NCBI GenBank assembly: GCA_003254905.1
Contig: QANU01073111.1
Location: 418,097 to 482,096 of the forward strand
DNA length: 64,000 nucleotides
From: Nissolia schottii
Lineage: Eukaryota > Streptophyta > Magnoliopsida > Fabales > Fabaceae
Direction: 5' to 3'
Shown here: piece by piece, positions 62,338-64,000 of the stretch
Layout of the letters: each line of letters starts with the position of its first letter
Numbering within the stretch: the first letter of the stretch is position 1
Program-made: the position numbers and the translations under genes
The notes under the pieces: model-generated
What the model saw: only the letters and a program-made list of their open reading frames with translations
Databases searched by the model: none
What the model was told of the DNA's origin: nothing

Positions 62338-63575
62338 CAAGCAATATTGTGAGTTGAATCTTCATGTGAAGGAGAGGAATTGAGGTGGGTGCATGAAGAG
62401 GGAGAAGATTGATGAAGGCAACTGAACTTTGTCTTGTCTAGGTTACAAACAAAAGATACTTTTTTTTAAGATTTAGGAATGCACAACAAGTTAAAATGGC
62501 AGAGAAAGAAGGGGCATTTGGTATTAAGAGCCATGAGAACCAAACTGGAAATATCTATCTTGGAAGAGCTTGGATTGCCATTGGGACTTCTTTGGTTAAT
62601 CAGTTGATGTGATCGATGTTAAATTTGTTAGAATTTGGGTTAGGGTGGCAGGTAGGTGGGTGAGTGACAGTGGCGCACCAGCGCATTGGTGGTGGCCAAT
62701 GGCCGAAGGGCAAGAGTTGTAGTAGTGGGTTGGTTTAAGTGGAGGTTGTGTTGAAAGGATAAAAATGACAAATCAACAAAAAAAACATTAAAATTAAAAA
62801 AATAATATAATTAATTTTTACATTAAATCTTAGCCCTTTATTTTTTATTGGATGAATGAGATTTAATGACCATTTTGGTTTTTAATTCAACCCTCTCCAT
62901 TAAAGTCTTAGCACCTATTTAATGTTGTCTTTCATACAAAGCATTGGACTAGTCTATATGGCAAGTAATTTTGCAAGCATAAAACTTGGACTAGGTCAAC
63001 CATGATCGGTGTGCAAATCAAGTCTAACTCTGAATGGATGTACTTTTGCATTTTGAGCCCAAATGCTTACTTTTTCCCCGAAATCCAGCCCATAAAGATT
63101 TCTTTTTGACGTGAGCCCAGTAAGATAAAAAGAGAACATGCTTGCAATTTTATATATATATATATGTGCAACAAAGTATATTATATTATTGTTCACGTCA
63201 ATTGAAAAAACGATTAATTTAGAATTACCTCTAAAAAAAGTCAGCACGTTGCAACAACTTCAAAAATTAAAATTTAGTATTGAAATTGATATATATTTTT
63301 TTCAGTTGAGTAGAAAAAAATTTATAATTTGAGATAGAAAAATTATAGTCCTAATATTGAAATTTATTACTTTTAACATGAATTAAATCATATTTAACAC
63401 ACTTAAAAAATGTCTTACGATGCACTTTCCAACTTGCTTGTAATAGCTTAATAGATTAATATTTTCAACTTTATAATATAACTTTTTTTTTATTTATATA
63501 TATAAGGCTGAAACTTTTATTATCCAAAATCGATAATTCTGTTGAGCAAGCGCGCACACAAGACAATTTGTGGCA
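62338..63575. other. Intergenic spacer and promoter side of the GNAT gene
   Basis: No gene recognised. A (TA)n run lies near 63149-63166. The last few hundred bases should include the promoter of the downstream gene. Confidence 0.4.
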
Positions 63576-64000
63576 ATGGGAGTAGCAATGCACACGCGGA
63601 TACCGTTACAGAAACACATCATAGAAGGTTCCATCTCCAAATCCATGGAATTGAAATGGCTCAGGAACACATCATCAACAACAACCGCCACCAAAACCTC
63701 ACAACTTCTTCTGAGACCGCCACTCTTGCCAATCTACATATCCACAGATCCTCGCCACGTGGAGCCTCGCCGTCTCCGGGACCTCTGCGCCGCCTGCAAC
63801 CACTGCTGCCACAGGTTCCCCGCCAGCCACGCGGCGGAGCCCGTCGATATCAACAAGCTCCGCATTGCTCTCTCCCACAGCGCCGTGCTCGTCTCCGTCT
63901 TCTGCAAAACTCACCACCTTGCTGATGGTGATGGCAGCGGCGGCGGTTTTGGTGTGGCGGATTTCTTGCAGAGCGTGACGCCGGTGACTCCTTCCGACGG
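63576..64000 (+). CDS. GNAT-family N-acetyltransferase-like protein, 5' part (runs off window)
   Basis: An open frame from ATG 63576 (alternatives in the same frame at 63588 and 63645) stays open to the window end and is GC-rich, unlike the flank. It encodes PIYISTDPRHVEPRRLRDLC, then AACNHCCHRFP, then DINKLRIALSHSAVLVSVFC. This resembles the start of plant plastid GNAT acetyltransferases, where the segment precedes the acetyl-CoA-binding core. The first 30-55 residues are rich in Ser/Thr and basic residues, consistent with a plastid transit peptide (inference). The catalytic core lies beyond 64000, so the assignment rests on the N-terminal segment only. The first in-frame ATG was taken as the start; 63645 is about as plausible. 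Confidence 0.65.
   Translation, partial: MGVAMHTRIPLQKHIIEGSISKSMELKWLRNTSSTTTATKTSQLLLRPPLLPIYISTDPRHVEPRRLRDLCAACNHCCHRFPASHAAEPVDINKLRIALSHSAVLVSVFCKTHHLADGDGSGGGFGVADFLQSVTPVTPSD

Noticed and set aside
63542..63925. 127-codon plus-strand ORF at the window end
   Set aside because: The neighbouring frame starting 63576 encodes a recognisable GNAT-type N-terminus and stays open to the window end.

Overview
This window is plant nuclear DNA, most likely from a legume such as soybean. The evidence is AT-rich intergenic sequence, many short GT-AG introns, plant-specific gene families and a dense layer of plant transposable elements. The species is an inference. One assembly gap of about 800 N lies at 37284-38086, and single N calls sit at 19868 and 29426.

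Five protein-coding genes can be modelled. (1) A 15-exon plus-strand gene (3746-10843) encodes a TPR + split SET + MYND lysine-methyltransferase-like protein of about 770 aa. (2) A 10-exon minus-strand gene (12144-18300) encodes a protein of about 1073 aa related to COP1-interacting protein 7; it converges on gene 1. (3) An 8-exon minus-strand gene (25885-29084) encodes a conserved plant WD40/beta-propeller-like protein of about 481 aa. (4) A plus-strand cytochrome P450 of the CYP714 type (41672-46247) lacks its first exon. (5) A plus-strand GNAT acetyltransferase-like gene starts at 63576 and runs off the window. Splice phases were checked exon by exon and close in frame for genes 1-3 and for the visible part of gene 4.

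The rest is mobile DNA. Two Mutator-like elements (MULEs) with 9-bp target-site duplications each carry a decayed plant mobile domain (PMD) gene. MULE-A is 4.1 kb (20116-24217) with a perfect TSD. MULE-B is 14.1 kb (48240-62328) with TIRs of about 250-280 bp. MULE-B also holds a 1.4-kb degenerate telomere-like array and a nested 8.9-kb LTR retrotransposon (52430-61301) that encodes gag but no visible pol. Smaller elements are a solo LTR with perfect TSD (1911-2301), two TRIM-like miniature LTR elements (33010-33600 and about 38391-39137), a short Helitron in a P450 intron (43583-43858), several MITE or fold-back elements, a 3 x 195-bp tandem repeat and microsatellites.

The roughly 1.3-kb space between convergent genes 1 and 2 holds fossils of both neighbours. 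One is a stop-containing copy of TPR exon 2 of gene 1 (11002-11067). The other is a roughly 96% identical fragment of the giant exon of gene 2, bracketed by a 20-bp inverted repeat (11491-11773), an arrangement like a Pack-MITE capture. The most noteworthy signals are these local gene-fragment captures and the independent association of PMD genes with two unrelated MULE families.
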